The notes: generated from the sequence alone by a model not told the origin. 64,000 nt of DNA from JAWXUD01 sp044432945 (GCA_044432945.1 JAWXUD010000001.1:1-64000), one strand, 5' to 3'; counted from the first letter of the stretch, positions 52,027-62,179 are shown. A program made the numbers and translations.

Positions 52027-52380
52027 ATGAACCCAATTATTGACGAATTAGAAAAACCATTTTTAAAAGATTCTTTACCACAAGTAAACCCTGGCGATAC
52101 TGTAAAAGTTTTCGTTAGAATTATTGAAGGTAACAAAGAAAGAGCTCAGGCTTTTGAAGGTACTGTTATCAAACTTCACGGTGCTGGAATTAACAAAACT
52201 ATGACAGTTAGAAAAGTATTCCAAGGCGTGGGTGTTGAGCGTGTATTCTTGATGAACTCACCAAGAATTGAAAAAATCAACGTACTTAGACGTGGTGATG
52301 TTAGACGTTCAAAATTATACTACCTAAGAGAACGTTCTGGTAAAGCAACACGTATCAAGGAAAAAATTGAAAAAAGATAA
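52027..52380 (+). CDS. rplS: 50S ribosomal protein L19
   Basis: This 117-residue protein sits at the interface of the subunits. PGDTVKVFVRIIEGNKERAQAFEGTVI and the end LYYLRERSGKATRIKEKI are typical. A GAAGCAGACAA site precedes it. It overlaps rbgA by 14 bp. In many bacteria rplS sits beside trmD and rimM; here it instead leads rbgA-rnhB, as in Firmicutes. Confidence 0.97.
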   Translation: MNPIIDELEKPFLKDSLPQVNPGDTVKVFVRIIEGNKERAQAFEGTVIKLHGAGINKTMTVRKVFQGVGVERVFLMNSPRIEKINVLRRGDVRRSKLYYLRERSGKATRIKEKIEKR

Positions 52381-53227
52381 ACTTCACATTCACTGGTATC
52401 CAGGTCATATTGCTAAAGCTGAAAAAAAACTAAAAGAACAGCTTTCTCTTGTAGATGCCGTGATAGAAGTTCTTGACGCTAGATTACCATTATCTAGCAG
52501 TTACGATAATATTGCGAGGCTTTTAAATGAAAAGCCTCGTTTAATTTTGCTTAACAAAGCAGATTTGACCAACAAAAACGAATTGAAAAAATGGATTAGC
52601 ATAATCGAGAAAAAAACAGGATTTCCTGTGCTTACAACTGATGCTAAAAACTCAAAAGATTTAAGTAACACAATTAGAAAAGCAAGCGAACTTGCTGAAC
52701 CTCGTATCCAAGCAATAATGGCAAAAGGCATGCTTCGCCGTCCTGCAAGGATTATGGTTGTTGGAATGCCGAACGTTGGCAAATCGAGCGTTATAAACAA
52801 GTTAACAAAATCTTCTAAAACCAAAATCGGTGCAAAAGCTGGTGTAACTCGCCAACAACAATGGGTTCGTATCAATCCACAACTTGAGCTTCTGGACACT
52901 CCTGGAATTATTCCAATGAAGCAGGAAGACCAGATTAGGGCTAAAAAATTAGCGTTCGTCAACGCTGTTTCTGAAAACGCATACTCTAACGAGATGGTGG
53001 CTGATGAGTTATTGATTATATTAGCAAAAAAACACGCCGAAACATTAAAAGAATTTTATAAATCTGACATCTTGACCGTTGAATCAATAGCATTAGCTCG
53101 CAACTGGGTTGTTACTGGTGGTTATGCCGATATGGAACGCACTTCTGTTTACATTTTACGTGATTTTAGAGAAGGCAAAATCGGCAAATTTATTCTTGAT
53201 GAATTTGAGGAAAATCGTGAGAACTAA
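52367..53227 (+). CDS. rbgA: Ribosome biogenesis GTPase RbgA/YlqF
   Basis: This circularly permuted GTPase of 286 residues needed for late 50S assembly has IHWYPGHIAKAEKKLKE at the start, NKADL (G4) before MVVGMPNVGKSSVIN (G1), then LDTPGI (G3), the permuted order. A C-terminal ribosome-binding helical region follows. The start codon is TTG 52367, with AAGGA before it, inside the end of rplS. It overlaps rnhB by 11 bp. Confidence 0.94.
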   Translation: MKKDKLHIHWYPGHIAKAEKKLKEQLSLVDAVIEVLDARLPLSSSYDNIARLLNEKPRLILLNKADLTNKNELKKWISIIEKKTGFPVLTTDAKNSKDLSNTIRKASELAEPRIQAIMAKGMLRRPARIMVVGMPNVGKSSVINKLTKSSKTKIGAKAGVTRQQQWVRINPQLELLDTPGIIPMKQEDQIRAKKLAFVNAVSENAYSNEMVADELLIILAKKHAETLKEFYKSDILTVESIALARNWVVTGGYADMERTSVYILRDFREGKIGKFILDEFEENREN

Positions 53228-53894
53228 CGAACAAATTAACAAATTGTTTGATTTCGATAACTCAAAAAATGCCTTAATCATAGGTACAGATGAGGCTGGA
53301 CGTGGACCTGCAGCTGGCGGGGTTTTTGCTAGTGCAGTGTTTTTCAACAATTTAAACGATGAATTAATCAACGAGCTTGCAATACTAAACGACAGTAAAA
53401 AATTATCAAAAAAAAGGCGTGAAGAACTTTTTGACATAATAAAAGAAAATACAATTAATTCAACAATTTGTATTGAAGTTGAAGAAATTGAAGAAATTAA
53501 CATTCTTAACGCATCATTAAAGGCTATGAAATTGGCTTGTGATGAGGTAGCACAACAAATCATATCGAACGCTACAACAGATGACAAAAATATTTTAACA
53601 CTAGTTGATGGCAATAAATTGATTAAAAATTATAGCTACGCTCAAGAGTTTGTAATCAAAGGCGATGGCAAATCCGCATCAATTGCGGCTGCGAGCATTT
53701 TGGCTAAGGTTAGTCGTGATAGGTACATGCTTGAGCTTGACAGCAAATTTCCACAATATGGCTGGGAGCAAAACGCAGGATATTTGACCGCAAAACATAT
53801 TGAAGCGATTGATAAATATGGGTTGTGCGAGCATCATCGAGCATCGTTTTTAAAAAAACATTTTGCTAAGCAAGAGCAATTGAGTTTATTTTAA
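53217..53894 (+). CDS. rnhB: Ribonuclease HII
   Basis: It cuts RNA in RNA-DNA hybrids and removes misinserted ribonucleotides. The true start is GTG 53217 (GAGGA upstream), giving 225 residues; the open frame back to 53109 only reads through rbgA. Motifs GTDEAGRGPAAGGVFASAV (catalytic Asp-Glu), LNDSKKLSKKRRE, LVDGN and YAQEFVIKGDGKSASIAAASILAKVSRD match. It is the last gene of rplS-rbgA-rnhB. Confidence 0.95.
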   Translation: MRTNEQINKLFDFDNSKNALIIGTDEAGRGPAAGGVFASAVFFNNLNDELINELAILNDSKKLSKKRREELFDIIKENTINSTICIEVEEIEEINILNASLKAMKLACDEVAQQIISNATTDDKNILTLVDGNKLIKNYSYAQEFVIKGDGKSASIAAASILAKVSRDRYMLELDSKFPQYGWEQNAGYLTAKHIEAIDKYGLCEHHRASFLKKHFAKQEQLSLF

Positions 53895-53926
53895 AATATG
53901 GCATCAGGATTTATAAATTACTAATA

Positions 53927-55594
53927 TTAAATATTAAACAATTTATATAAACGTTCTCTGATATCGTTTTCGTCCAATTCTTCAGATAGTTTGTTCAAAT
54001 CAATCGCCATTTGATAATAATTCGCTGCATCGTTAATAAAGCCCATAGCTTCACTCGCTCTAGCAGCATTAAAATAAGCAAGCATGTAATTAGGGTTTAG
54101 TTCAATTGCTGTTTCAAAGTATTCAAGTGCTTCTTCTGCATCGCCTAAACCATCAAAATAAATTATCCCCAAATTATTATGTGCGAACTCGTTTGTAGGG
54201 TTCAACTCAACAGCTTTGTGATAAGATACCAGTGCTTCTTCAACATAATCCTTTTCCCAAAGTGCGATACCAGCTTTTGAATACGCACGAGAATCATCTG
54301 GATTGAGCGTAATCGCATCACAATATGCTCTGATTGCATTATCCAAATCATAACTAGCCATACAGATATCGCCTAAAGACAGATATAGATCATAGTTATT
54401 AGGGTTAAGTATCAAACCCGCATGGTAAGTCGAAACTGCCGCTTGCACATTCCCTTTTGCTTCAGCATATATTGTCCCTAAAGCATGACAGACAAAAGAT
54501 GTCCATTCAGGGTTAGGGTTCAACGATATCGCCTTTTGATAATGCTCGATTGCTTCGTCATTCAAATTAGCTTTAGTGTAAGCGTAAGCCAAAGAATTAT
54601 GATAGAACGGATTAGTTTCGTCATCTTTTAATGCCAAATTAAAAGCACTAATTGAGTTTATTTTATCCTCTTTTTTCATATATAGATGACCTAATTCATA
54701 ATAAATTCGTGAATTATCATCTTCTAATCTAAGCAATTTTTCATAACAATCAATCGCCTCATCAATATTGTCATCACAATATGTTTGAAGCACTGTTGCA
54801 AGCTTTATCAAAACATCACGATTAAGCGGATTTTCGTTCAAAACCGCTCTATAACAATCAACTGACAAATCAATATCATTATTTTTCAGGGCTAAATCGC
54901 CCATTTTATTATAAAAAATTTCTCCGTGTTGCGTTGTAGTTAGAGCTTTTCGATAAACATTTTCTGCAACATTATTCATTTTGAATTTTTCCAAAATCTT
55001 ACCTAAAGAGTTAAACTTGAAAACAGATAAGTCATCAGAAATATTTTTATAAAACATTTTCATCGCAGGCTTATCCCACGTGAGCATAACGCTTCCTGAC
55101 ACAAAATAATACAAAAAATCCATATAATCTTTTGCACTAGCATCTTTAGAATTAATCTTTTGCAAAATTGATTGCGACAAAATCAAACGTGGACGTGCCG
55201 ATTTAAGATTATCCATGCTAATTGCTGATTTAAATTCCTGCTCAGCATCTTCAAAATTCTGAGCTAATTTCATGAAAAACCCTGTATAAATATGAGCGTT
55301 AACATTATCAGGTGCAAGCGTAATCGCCGTCTTGCATTGCTCAATAGCCGTATCAAGGCTAATCTGTCCTTGTTCAAACATCAATGTCGCCAATCTATAA
55401 TAAGCTTCTGGCATCATAGGGTCTAACTTCACGGCATCGATATAATACTCAATAGCTTCTTGCAAATCACTATTTTGTTGTCTGATTAAATACTTTTCAT
55501 GTGCCAATCTCGCAAGCTCAAGCACATTAACAGCTTTTATACTCTTTTCTTCAACAGTTGGGTAAACTGGTTTAAATAAAATTTGTTCAGACAT
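53927..55594 (-). CDS. TPR-repeat protein
   Basis: This 555-residue protein consists of about 13 tetratricopeptide repeats (for example EAIEYYIDAVKLDPMMPEAYYRLATLMFEQ, SAFNLALKDDETNPFYHNSLAYAYTKANLNDEAIEHYQKAISLNPN). No signal peptide or membrane helix is visible. The family binds protein partners; similar arrays in this lineage are common and their roles unknown. It is on its own between rnhB and mnmG. Confidence 0.88.
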   Translation of the reverse strand: MSEQILFKPVYPTVEEKSIKAVNVLELARLAHEKYLIRQQNSDLQEAIEYYIDAVKLDPMMPEAYYRLATLMFEQGQISLDTAIEQCKTAITLAPDNVNAHIYTGFFMKLAQNFEDAEQEFKSAISMDNLKSARPRLILSQSILQKINSKDASAKDYMDFLYYFVSGSVMLTWDKPAMKMFYKNISDDLSVFKFNSLGKILEKFKMNNVAENVYRKALTTTQHGEIFYNKMGDLALKNNDIDLSVDCYRAVLNENPLNRDVLIKLATVLQTYCDDNIDEAIDCYEKLLRLEDDNSRIYYELGHLYMKKEDKINSISAFNLALKDDETNPFYHNSLAYAYTKANLNDEAIEHYQKAISLNPNPEWTSFVCHALGTIYAEAKGNVQAAVSTYHAGLILNPNNYDLYLSLGDICMASYDLDNAIRAYCDAITLNPDDSRAYSKAGIALWEKDYVEEALVSYHKAVELNPTNEFAHNNLGIIYFDGLGDAEEALEYFETAIELNPNYMLAYFNAARASEAMGFINDAANYYQMAIDLNKLSEELDENDIRERLYKLFNI

Positions 55595-55728
55595 CTAAAC
55601 GGCTCCAAATAAAAATCATATGCTTTTAAAACGGTATTATTATATTTAAACTTAATTTATAAATAAAAATATCACCCAAACGTATTAGATAATTTAGCAA
55701 AATTAAAATTATTTGAAAAGCAAAGTTT

Positions 55729-55758
55729 TTGATTTTGTAGTATTATTACTAATATAAT
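55729..55758 (+). promoter_or_regulatory. Promoter for mnmG
   Basis: TTGATT (55729-55734), an 18-nt spacer and TATAAT (55753-55758) lie 21 bp before the ATG. Confidence 0.65.
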
Positions 55759-55779
55759 AGCGATTAGGAACATTTTAAG

Positions 55780-57678
55780 ATGAATTATTTACAAAATAAA
55801 TTTGATGTAATTGTAGTAGGAGCTGGTCATGCTGGTTGTGAAGCAGCGATTAGTTGTGCTAGATTAGGAGCTAAAGTTTTACTTTGTACGCTAAATATCG
55901 AAAACATCGCCCTAATGCCTTGCAATCCTGCTATTGGCGGTCCTGCCAAGTCGACTTTAGTACGTGAAATTGATGCTTTAGGCGGTGTAATGGGTGAAGT
56001 CGCTGATGCTACATATATTCAAATGAAGATGCTTAACTCATCTAAAGGACCAGCTGTCAGAGCATTGCGTTCTCAATCCGATCGCTATCAATATTCAAAT
56101 TACATGCGTAATTTAATTGAAACAAACGAAAATATTTTTTTAAGACAAGCATCTATCACTGAATTAAAAGTTGAAAATGGCAAAGCATGCGGTGTTATTG
56201 ACGAATTTGGTATCGAATATTTTGCCAATTCAGTAATCCTAACCACAGGAACATCGTTAGAAGGCAGGATTTTTATTGGGCTACAAGCTTATAGTGCTGG
56301 TCGATTGGGCGAAAAAGCTGCAATTGGATTATCACAATCACTAAAAAGTCATGGGATTACTTTGAAAAAATTAAAAACAGGCACTCCGCCTAGAGTTGAT
56401 AAAAAAACCATTGATTATTCACAAATGACAATACAACCAGGTGACGAACAATTAAATTTTTATTCATTTAAACCAAACCGTCCAATTCGCCCACAAGTGC
56501 CATGTTATTTAACTAGAACCAATGAACAAACTCATAATATTATAAAAGCTAATCTTGACAAGTCGCCTATGTTTAAAGGGTTAATCCAAGGTGTCGGACC
56601 TCGCTACTGCCCATCTATTGAGGATAAGATTGTAAGATTTAGCGAAAATCCATCACATCATATTTTTATCGAACCAGAAAGTTTAACCACAGATGAAATA
56701 TATATCCAAGGATTTTCTAGTAGCTTGCCAGCGAACGTTCAGGTGCAAATGCTTAGAACACTTCCTGGACTAGAAAAAGCACACGTTATAAAACCAGCTT
56801 ATGCAGTCGAATACGACTATGTCCCTGCGGTGCAAACCACTCATTCATTAATGTCTAAGCATGTTCAAGGGTTATTTTACGCTGGACAAATTAACGGCAC
56901 GAGTGGTTATGAAGAAGCCGCCGCACAAGGATTAATCGCTGGTATTAACGCAATGAACTACCTAAACAACACAGAAATGCTCGAACTTTCAAGAAGCTCA
57001 TCTTATATCGGAACTCTTATCGATGATTTAGTCACAAAAGACATCGAAGACCCTTATCGCATGCTCACATCACGCTCTGAATATAGATTGTTACTGCGTC
57101 AGGACAATGCTGATGAACGCTTAACAGAAATTGGACACAAAATTGGCTTGATAGATGACACACAATATTCTGTATTTAAAACAAAACAATCGACAATAGC
57201 TAAAGAACTTGAACGCATACAGAACGTAAAAATCTCACCGACAGAAAAAAATAACGAAATTTTGGCAAAATTTGATGAACGTATCGAACGTGGTATAAAA
57301 GTTAGCGAATTTTTGAAACGACCTAACGCAAGCTATGAAATAATTAATCAAATTGATGAAGATACTTCAATATTGAACCTACCAAAAGATGTCACTGAAC
57401 AAGTTGAAATCCTTATAAAATATGATGGATATTTAAAACGTCAACAATCACAAGTTGATCAATCAGGCAAGTTGGAAAAATTCAAAATCCCTGAAAATAT
57501 TAATTATGATGAAATCACTCACATATCTTCTGAAACGAAAGATAAATTAAAGAAAATTCGCCCAAAAACCTTAGCCCAAGCCTCAAGAATTGGTGGGGTT
57601 AAACCAGCCGATATTTCTATTTTAATGGTTTTGCTAGAAAGAAATTCTATAAAAACTAAGCTCAAATCGGACAGTTGA
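55780..57678 (+). CDS. mnmG: tRNA U34 carboxymethylaminomethyl-modifying enzyme MnmG
   Basis: This FAD enzyme of 632 residues works with MnmE to modify the wobble uridine of several tRNAs. FAD motif VVGAGHAGCEAAISCARLGAKVLL, then MPCNPAIGGPAKSTLVREIDALGG, LTTGTSLEGRIFIG, TGTPPRVD, YAGQINGTSGYEEAAAQGLIAGINA and the C-terminal MnmE-binding domain with GGVKPADISILMV are all present. The length is normal. It has its own promoter. mnmE is not in the window. The two ABC permease genes start 31 bp downstream. Confidence 0.97.
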   Translation: MNYLQNKFDVIVVGAGHAGCEAAISCARLGAKVLLCTLNIENIALMPCNPAIGGPAKSTLVREIDALGGVMGEVADATYIQMKMLNSSKGPAVRALRSQSDRYQYSNYMRNLIETNENIFLRQASITELKVENGKACGVIDEFGIEYFANSVILTTGTSLEGRIFIGLQAYSAGRLGEKAAIGLSQSLKSHGITLKKLKTGTPPRVDKKTIDYSQMTIQPGDEQLNFYSFKPNRPIRPQVPCYLTRTNEQTHNIIKANLDKSPMFKGLIQGVGPRYCPSIEDKIVRFSENPSHHIFIEPESLTTDEIYIQGFSSSLPANVQVQMLRTLPGLEKAHVIKPAYAVEYDYVPAVQTTHSLMSKHVQGLFYAGQINGTSGYEEAAAQGLIAGINAMNYLNNTEMLELSRSSSYIGTLIDDLVTKDIEDPYRMLTSRSEYRLLLRQDNADERLTEIGHKIGLIDDTQYSVFKTKQSTIAKELERIQNVKISPTEKNNEILAKFDERIERGIKVSEFLKRPNASYEIINQIDEDTSILNLPKDVTEQVEILIKYDGYLKRQQSQVDQSGKLEKFKIPENINYDEITHISSETKDKLKKIRPKTLAQASRIGGVKPADISILMVLLERNSIKTKLKSDS

Positions 57679-57709
57679 CCAAATTTTAAATAGGTGTAAT
57701 AATTATTAC

Positions 57710-58582
57710 ATGTTTAAATATTATAAAAAATATGCACCATATTTGTTTTTAACACCTGCATTTTTAATATTAATAATATTTTTCTTCATACCATTTTTTC
57801 AAACTATTCAACTTAGTTTCATGGACTATTCATCAAACATATATGAACCAATTTGTGTTGGATTAGCGAACTATTCAAAACTTTTTCACAGCGAAATTTT
57901 TTATAAAGTTTTAGGCAACACTTTTTTATATCTAATTTTAGCAGTACCGTTTTTAGCAACATTTCCACTATTATTAGCAATCCTCATAAACCAAAAAATA
58001 CGAGGTGCTAACATTTACAAAATCCTCATATACTTACCAGTAATTGTTTCAATCGTAGTTGCATCAATTGCTTTCAAATGGCTTTATGCCGAACAAGGTA
58101 TCTTAAATTATTTTTTATCATTGCTTAATATTGCACCGCTAGGTTGGCTTACTGACCCTAGATTTTCATTGTTGTCAGTGGTTTTTGTAACCATTTGGAA
58201 AGGTGTCGGATATTATATGATAATTTATTTATCGGCATTGATGAGCGTCCCTCAAGAGCTTTACGAAGCATGTGATATAGATGGTGCGGGGTTTTTCAAA
58301 AAACATTTAACAGTTACAATCCCACACATAATGCCAACTTTAGCACTTGTAACAACGATTTCTGCGATTTCTGCGATGAAGGTTTTTGCTGAAATTTATG
58401 TTATGACAAAAGGTGGACCGCTAAATTCTAGCAAAACTATCGTATATTATATTTACGAACGAGCTTTTGAGAATTTGGATTTGGGCTATGCCTCAGCGAT
58501 GGCTGTGATTTTATTAATTATAGTAATGATTTTTTCACTAATAAATATTCTTTGTTTTGAAAGGAATAAATATCAGATATGA
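57710..58582 (+). CDS. ABC sugar transporter permease, MalF/UgpA type
   Basis: This 290-residue integral membrane protein with six predicted helices starts YKKYAPYLFLTPAFLILIIFFFIPFFQTIQLSF and carries the cytoplasmic EAA loop ELYEACDIDGAGFFKKHLTVTIPHIMP (around 185-210), which docks the ATPase. It imports carbohydrate or glycerol-phosphate-like solutes as one half of a heterodimer with the next gene, which it overlaps by 4 bp. No ATPase or binding-protein gene is near, so those subunits must be shared or lie elsewhere. Confidence 0.93.
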   Translation: MFKYYKKYAPYLFLTPAFLILIIFFFIPFFQTIQLSFMDYSSNIYEPICVGLANYSKLFHSEIFYKVLGNTFLYLILAVPFLATFPLLLAILINQKIRGANIYKILIYLPVIVSIVVASIAFKWLYAEQGILNYFLSLLNIAPLGWLTDPRFSLLSVVFVTIWKGVGYYMIIYLSALMSVPQELYEACDIDGAGFFKKHLTVTIPHIMPTLALVTTISAISAMKVFAEIYVMTKGGPLNSSKTIVYYIYERAFENLDLGYASAMAVILLIIVMIFSLINILCFERNKYQI

Positions 58583-59424
58583 TAAAAAAGTTTTTAACAA
58601 AAATCTCTGCACATAGTTTTTTAATATTGATAAGCTTACTTTCAATTTTCCCATTCATTTGGCTAATCTCAACCTCGCTTAAAGGCAGTGGTGAAAACAT
58701 ATTTGCCTATCCTCCGCAACTAATACCTCAAGAATTTACATTACAAAATTACACTGGGGTTTGGGAACGAGTAAATTTCATAAAATATTTTATCAATAGT
58801 TTTATAGTAGCAACTTTCACAGTGATACTAAACCTTATTTTGTCCTCACTCGCTGGATATCCGCTTGCTAGAATGGAGTTTACAGGTAAGAAAACCGCTT
58901 TTTTCACAATACTAGCGACAATAATGATTCCGTTTCAAGCGATAATGCTACCTGTTTATTTGATTACTCTCAAGCTAAATCTCATTGATAGCGTAAACAG
59001 CTTTGCAGGGTTTGCTGGTCTAATTCTACCGTTTGCCGTTAGTGCTTTTGGAATATTTTTGATGCGACAAGCGTTTTTAAACATACCTAAAGAGATGGAA
59101 GAAGCCGCTATTGTTGACGGTTGCAATGTTTTTGAAATATTTATAAAAGTTTTACTACCAATGGTCAAGCCATCTTTAGCAGTTCTGGCAATTTTCACAT
59201 TCATCGGTAGTTGGGGTGAATTTTTATGGCCAAGCATCGTGCTAACAAAAGAAACTATGTACACTCTACCTGTTGGAATTAACAACCTACAAGGAATGTT
59301 TAGTGCAAACTGGCGTTATGTAGCAGCTGGTTCAATGCTATCAATTATACCTATTATAATATTCTTTTTATCAATGCAAAAATATTTCATTTCAGGACAA
59401 AACGATGGAGCAATAAAAGGGTGA
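58579..59424 (+). CDS. ABC sugar transporter permease, MalG/UgpE type
   Basis: This 281-residue partner permease begins ISLLSIFPFIWLISTSLKGSGENIFAYPPQLIPQEFTLQNYTGVW, typical of the UgpE/MalG class. The EAA loop MEEAAIVDGCNVFEIFIKVLLPMVKPS lies near 174-200. It has six membrane helices. It overlaps its partner by 4 bp (ATGA). Substrate is not deducible. Confidence 0.93.
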   Translation: MIKKFLTKISAHSFLILISLLSIFPFIWLISTSLKGSGENIFAYPPQLIPQEFTLQNYTGVWERVNFIKYFINSFIVATFTVILNLILSSLAGYPLARMEFTGKKTAFFTILATIMIPFQAIMLPVYLITLKLNLIDSVNSFAGFAGLILPFAVSAFGIFLMRQAFLNIPKEMEEAAIVDGCNVFEIFIKVLLPMVKPSLAVLAIFTFIGSWGEFLWPSIVLTKETMYTLPVGINNLQGMFSANWRYVAAGSMLSIIPIIIFFLSMQKYFISGQNDGAIKG

Positions 59425-59428
59425 TTTG

Positions 59429-60505
59429 TTAATGACGATAATTTTCGACATAATCCTCATCAATTTCTTCAACAAAAATATGTCTTGAGCCACAAGTTTT
59501 TAGATTTTTTGCTATTGCTTTATCAAGCTCATCAGTAGCCACCAATCTACCGTGAACATATGTAACGCCCTTCATTTTCATAGGCTCATCATCAATATGC
59601 TCAATCATCGCTGACATGTTTGTTTCAGGCAAAATCAGACGTGTAACCTCATTCATAACATCAAAAACATACATTTGACGATTAGACATACCATCGCTAT
59701 TAGTGATTAAGGTCGTAGCTTTTTCAAGTTCTAAATAAGATTCTTTATAATATTTCAAATGCATCAAAAGAATTGCCAAATTATAATGAGCTTCATACTC
59801 CATAGGAGCGATCTCAATAGCTTTGCAATAACTCAAACCAGCATTGTGATATTCACCCAAAAGATGATATGTGAGAGCGAGGTTATAACGAGTATCATAA
59901 TCCTTTTTCAAAACCTTAATAGCTTTTTCATAAGCCTCTTTTGCGTTAAATAAATATCTATTTTTATACAAATCACTTTCAGTAGAATAAATAGATTTTT
60001 GCTTATAAGCCACACCTTTATTATAATTCGCAAGCCCTTTATTTATTTTTGTACTTTTCCTATTATCATAGACAAAAGGAATCGATAAAAATCTACGTTT
60101 AACATTCAATATTTCGTCATATTGTGCAATTGCACCATCGAAATCACCCAATTTTTCTGTTGAAACAATTCCATAATTCATACGAGCTTCAATATATTTA
60201 GGGTTATGCTCAATAGCTTTTTCATAAGCATCTACAGCCGAATAATAATCCTCATACGCTACATAAATATTACCCAAATTATACCAAGCACTAAAATGCT
60301 CAGGATAAAGCAAAAGTGCATAATCATAATTTTGTATAGCCTTGTTATAGTGCCAAAGCCTATATGCCTCGTCACCTTTTTGAACATAATACATCGCTTT
60401 TACTTTTGCAACTTGTTTATCAAAAAACTCTGGATAGAAAAAATAAACAACAACACTTGCGATTATAATTATTAAACAAAACAATATGGAAATTATCTTT
60501 TTCAC
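59429..60505 (-). CDS. Membrane-anchored TPR protein
   Basis: This 358-residue protein has an N-terminal membrane anchor (ISILFCLIIIIASVVVYFFY) and then about six TPR units (YVQKGDEAYRLWHYNKAIQNYDYALLLYPEHFSAWYNLGNIY and so on) facing the periplasm. The C-terminal ~70 residues (MSAMIEHIDDEPMKMKG, ATDELDKAIAKNLKTCGSRHIFVEEID) are unassigned. It lies 29 bp after the end of the fibre gene at 60535, on the same strand, so it may be expressed with it and help fibre assembly. That is inference from position. Confidence 0.88.
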   Translation of the reverse strand: MKKIISILFCLIIIIASVVVYFFYPEFFDKQVAKVKAMYYVQKGDEAYRLWHYNKAIQNYDYALLLYPEHFSAWYNLGNIYVAYEDYYSAVDAYEKAIEHNPKYIEARMNYGIVSTEKLGDFDGAIAQYDEILNVKRRFLSIPFVYDNRKSTKINKGLANYNKGVAYKQKSIYSTESDLYKNRYLFNAKEAYEKAIKVLKKDYDTRYNLALTYHLLGEYHNAGLSYCKAIEIAPMEYEAHYNLAILLMHLKYYKESYLELEKATTLITNSDGMSNRQMYVFDVMNEVTRLILPETNMSAMIEHIDDEPMKMKGVTYVHGRLVATDELDKAIAKNLKTCGSRHIFVEEIDEDYVENYRH

Positions 60506-60534
60506 TTTAAAAACCCTTTAAATATCATTATTTT

Positions 60535-61923
60535 TTATGAATTCCCTTCAAGTTTTTTCAATCTTTTTTCTAAATCCTTATTATGCTTAATAATATTTTC
60601 ATTCTGCTCTAAAATTTTCTTGTTTTGCTCTTGCAACGTTTTAAAATCATCAATCAAATCATTAACCTTAACAATCAATTCAGAGATTTTTTTATCCAAC
60701 TCTTTAACAGCATTGATTAGAGCATAGAACATATCTTCTTGACGAATTCGCAAGAACCCATCATCAGCCTCAGTCACAGCGTCAGGGAATACTTTTTGCA
60801 AATCTTGTGCCATAACCCCAACACGAGGTCGACTATTTTTATCCTCTTTATAAGTATAGTTATAAGGTTGAATCTTGTTTATTTCATCAAGCCCTGCTGA
60901 AAGCTTTTCACCAACATTTTTCAAACGAATATCAGAAGTTGTGGCATAAAAAGCACCTTTTATATCAATCGTACTACCGATATCCCCAATAGTAATATCC
61001 GTCCCTGCAATCTCAACCGTACTTCCCGCAATATCAACCGTTCTTGAACTATCTCCTACAGTAACAGCCAGTGATGATGAAGAATTATCAACGACAATTG
61101 CATTTCCACCAATATCAATTTTACTATCAATATTTGAGCTACCAAGATTAATTTCATCAATATCGATATTAATCCTACCAGAACCCCTATCAATATCAAT
61201 CGCATGATCTGCGATATCGACAGCACTAGATGCGTCCCCAATTGTAATAGAATTCCCATCAACATCAATACTACTAGAAGCGTTTCCTAAAGTAATAGTG
61301 CTTCCATCAACATCAACTATACTAGAAGAAGCACCCATACAAATTCCATTATCAGTACCACAAGTTACCCCACCTAAAGCGATTGCATTTAAGCCAGAAG
61401 CATTTGCTTCATAACCTAAAGCGATTGCATAATTATTTGAAGCATCAGCATCATGACCTAAAGCGATAGAATATTCACCGACAGCTTTTATATCACCAGT
61501 TCCTAGTGCTAGGTTTGCGTTTTCACCTAGTGACAATATAGCGTCACTCAAACCATTTTCACGTTTAAAAATAATATGTGATTGATCCTGAACCCCATCA
61601 GTAGTATAATCAATAGCTTTAATAATCAATCTCGCATCATCATCAGTTGACTCTTGTTCATTCATACCAATCATCGCAATTTGATAATCAGACACTCCGT
61701 AATAAATATGATTAGAATTGTCAGAAACATAAAGCCAAGGACTAGAATAATCAGCATTTGAAGCATTTCTAGTGGTCATAACTGGGACAAAAGCCGCCAT
61801 AACGATACTTAGTATCAACAAAACGACCATTAATTCTGCTAACGAGAAAGCAGAATGAGGTTTAACTATGTCGTTACAAATCCAATTCTGTTTTTTTCTA
61901 AATTTATTATTATTTTTCATCAT
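60535..61923 (-). CDS. Prepilin-anchored fibre: YadA-like head repeats and S74 chaperone
   Basis: This 462-residue protein combines three parts. Residues ~22-50 are a prepilin N-terminus (KPHSA|FSLAELMVVLLILSIVM; Glu +5, hydrophobic helix). Residues ~150-320 are YadA head-like units (SIALGHDADASNNYAIALGYEANASGLNAIALGG, then repeated SSxDVDGxxITIGxA). Residues ~325-400 are the S74 endosialidase chaperone: SDIRLKNVGEKLSAGLDEINKI, RVGVMAQDLQKVFPDAV, FYALINAVKELDKKI, with Ser in SDIRLK as the likely self-cleavage residue. A coiled coil (EQNKKILEQNENIIKHNKDLEKRL) ends it. S74 domains trimerise fibres and cut themselves off. AAAAGGAAAAGT precedes ATG 61923. Confidence 0.86.
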   Translation of the reverse strand: MMKNNNKFRKKQNWICNDIVKPHSAFSLAELMVVLLILSIVMAAFVPVMTTRNASNADYSSPWLYVSDNSNHIYYGVSDYQIAMIGMNEQESTDDDARLIIKAIDYTTDGVQDQSHIIFKRENGLSDAILSLGENANLALGTGDIKAVGEYSIALGHDADASNNYAIALGYEANASGLNAIALGGVTCGTDNGICMGASSSIVDVDGSTITLGNASSSIDVDGNSITIGDASSAVDIADHAIDIDRGSGRINIDIDEINLGSSNIDSKIDIGGNAIVVDNSSSSLAVTVGDSSRTVDIAGSTVEIAGTDITIGDIGSTIDIKGAFYATTSDIRLKNVGEKLSAGLDEINKIQPYNYTYKEDKNSRPRVGVMAQDLQKVFPDAVTEADDGFLRIRQEDMFYALINAVKELDKKISELIVKVNDLIDDFKTLQEQNKKILEQNENIIKHNKDLEKRLKKLEGNS

Positions 61924-61934
61924 ACTTTTCCTTT

Positions 61935-62179
61935 TATTTTAGTCAATTCCTTTGGTAATCACGTATCGTTTTGATCTAAATTCCCCTCCCATGGAGGGGT
62001 GCCTGTAAGGCGGGGTGGTTACTATTTCATTCCATAACGCATTGAAACCACCCCGTCAACTTCGTTGCCACCCCTCCAGAGGAGGGGAATTCCAACGCCG
62101 TCATTGCTTGTTTCGTTTATGAGACCCTGAAATAAATTCAGGGTGACGGTGGTTTTTTGGATTTTTTATTTAGTTTTCA
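61935..62179. repeat. 245-bp direct repeat, copy 1
   Basis: Matches 62326-62570 without indels (constant offset of 391). It contains facing halves of the GC-rich repeat (61979-62024, 62045-62092), a ccctgaaataaattcaggg palindrome and, reading minus, the last codons and stop of a vanished fibre gene. Between the two copies (62180-62325) are two more small palindromes. Confidence 0.93.

Noticed and set aside
53109..53216. Longer start for rnhB
   Set aside because: Those codons are the out-of-frame 3' end of rbgA; GTG 53217 has the ribosome site.
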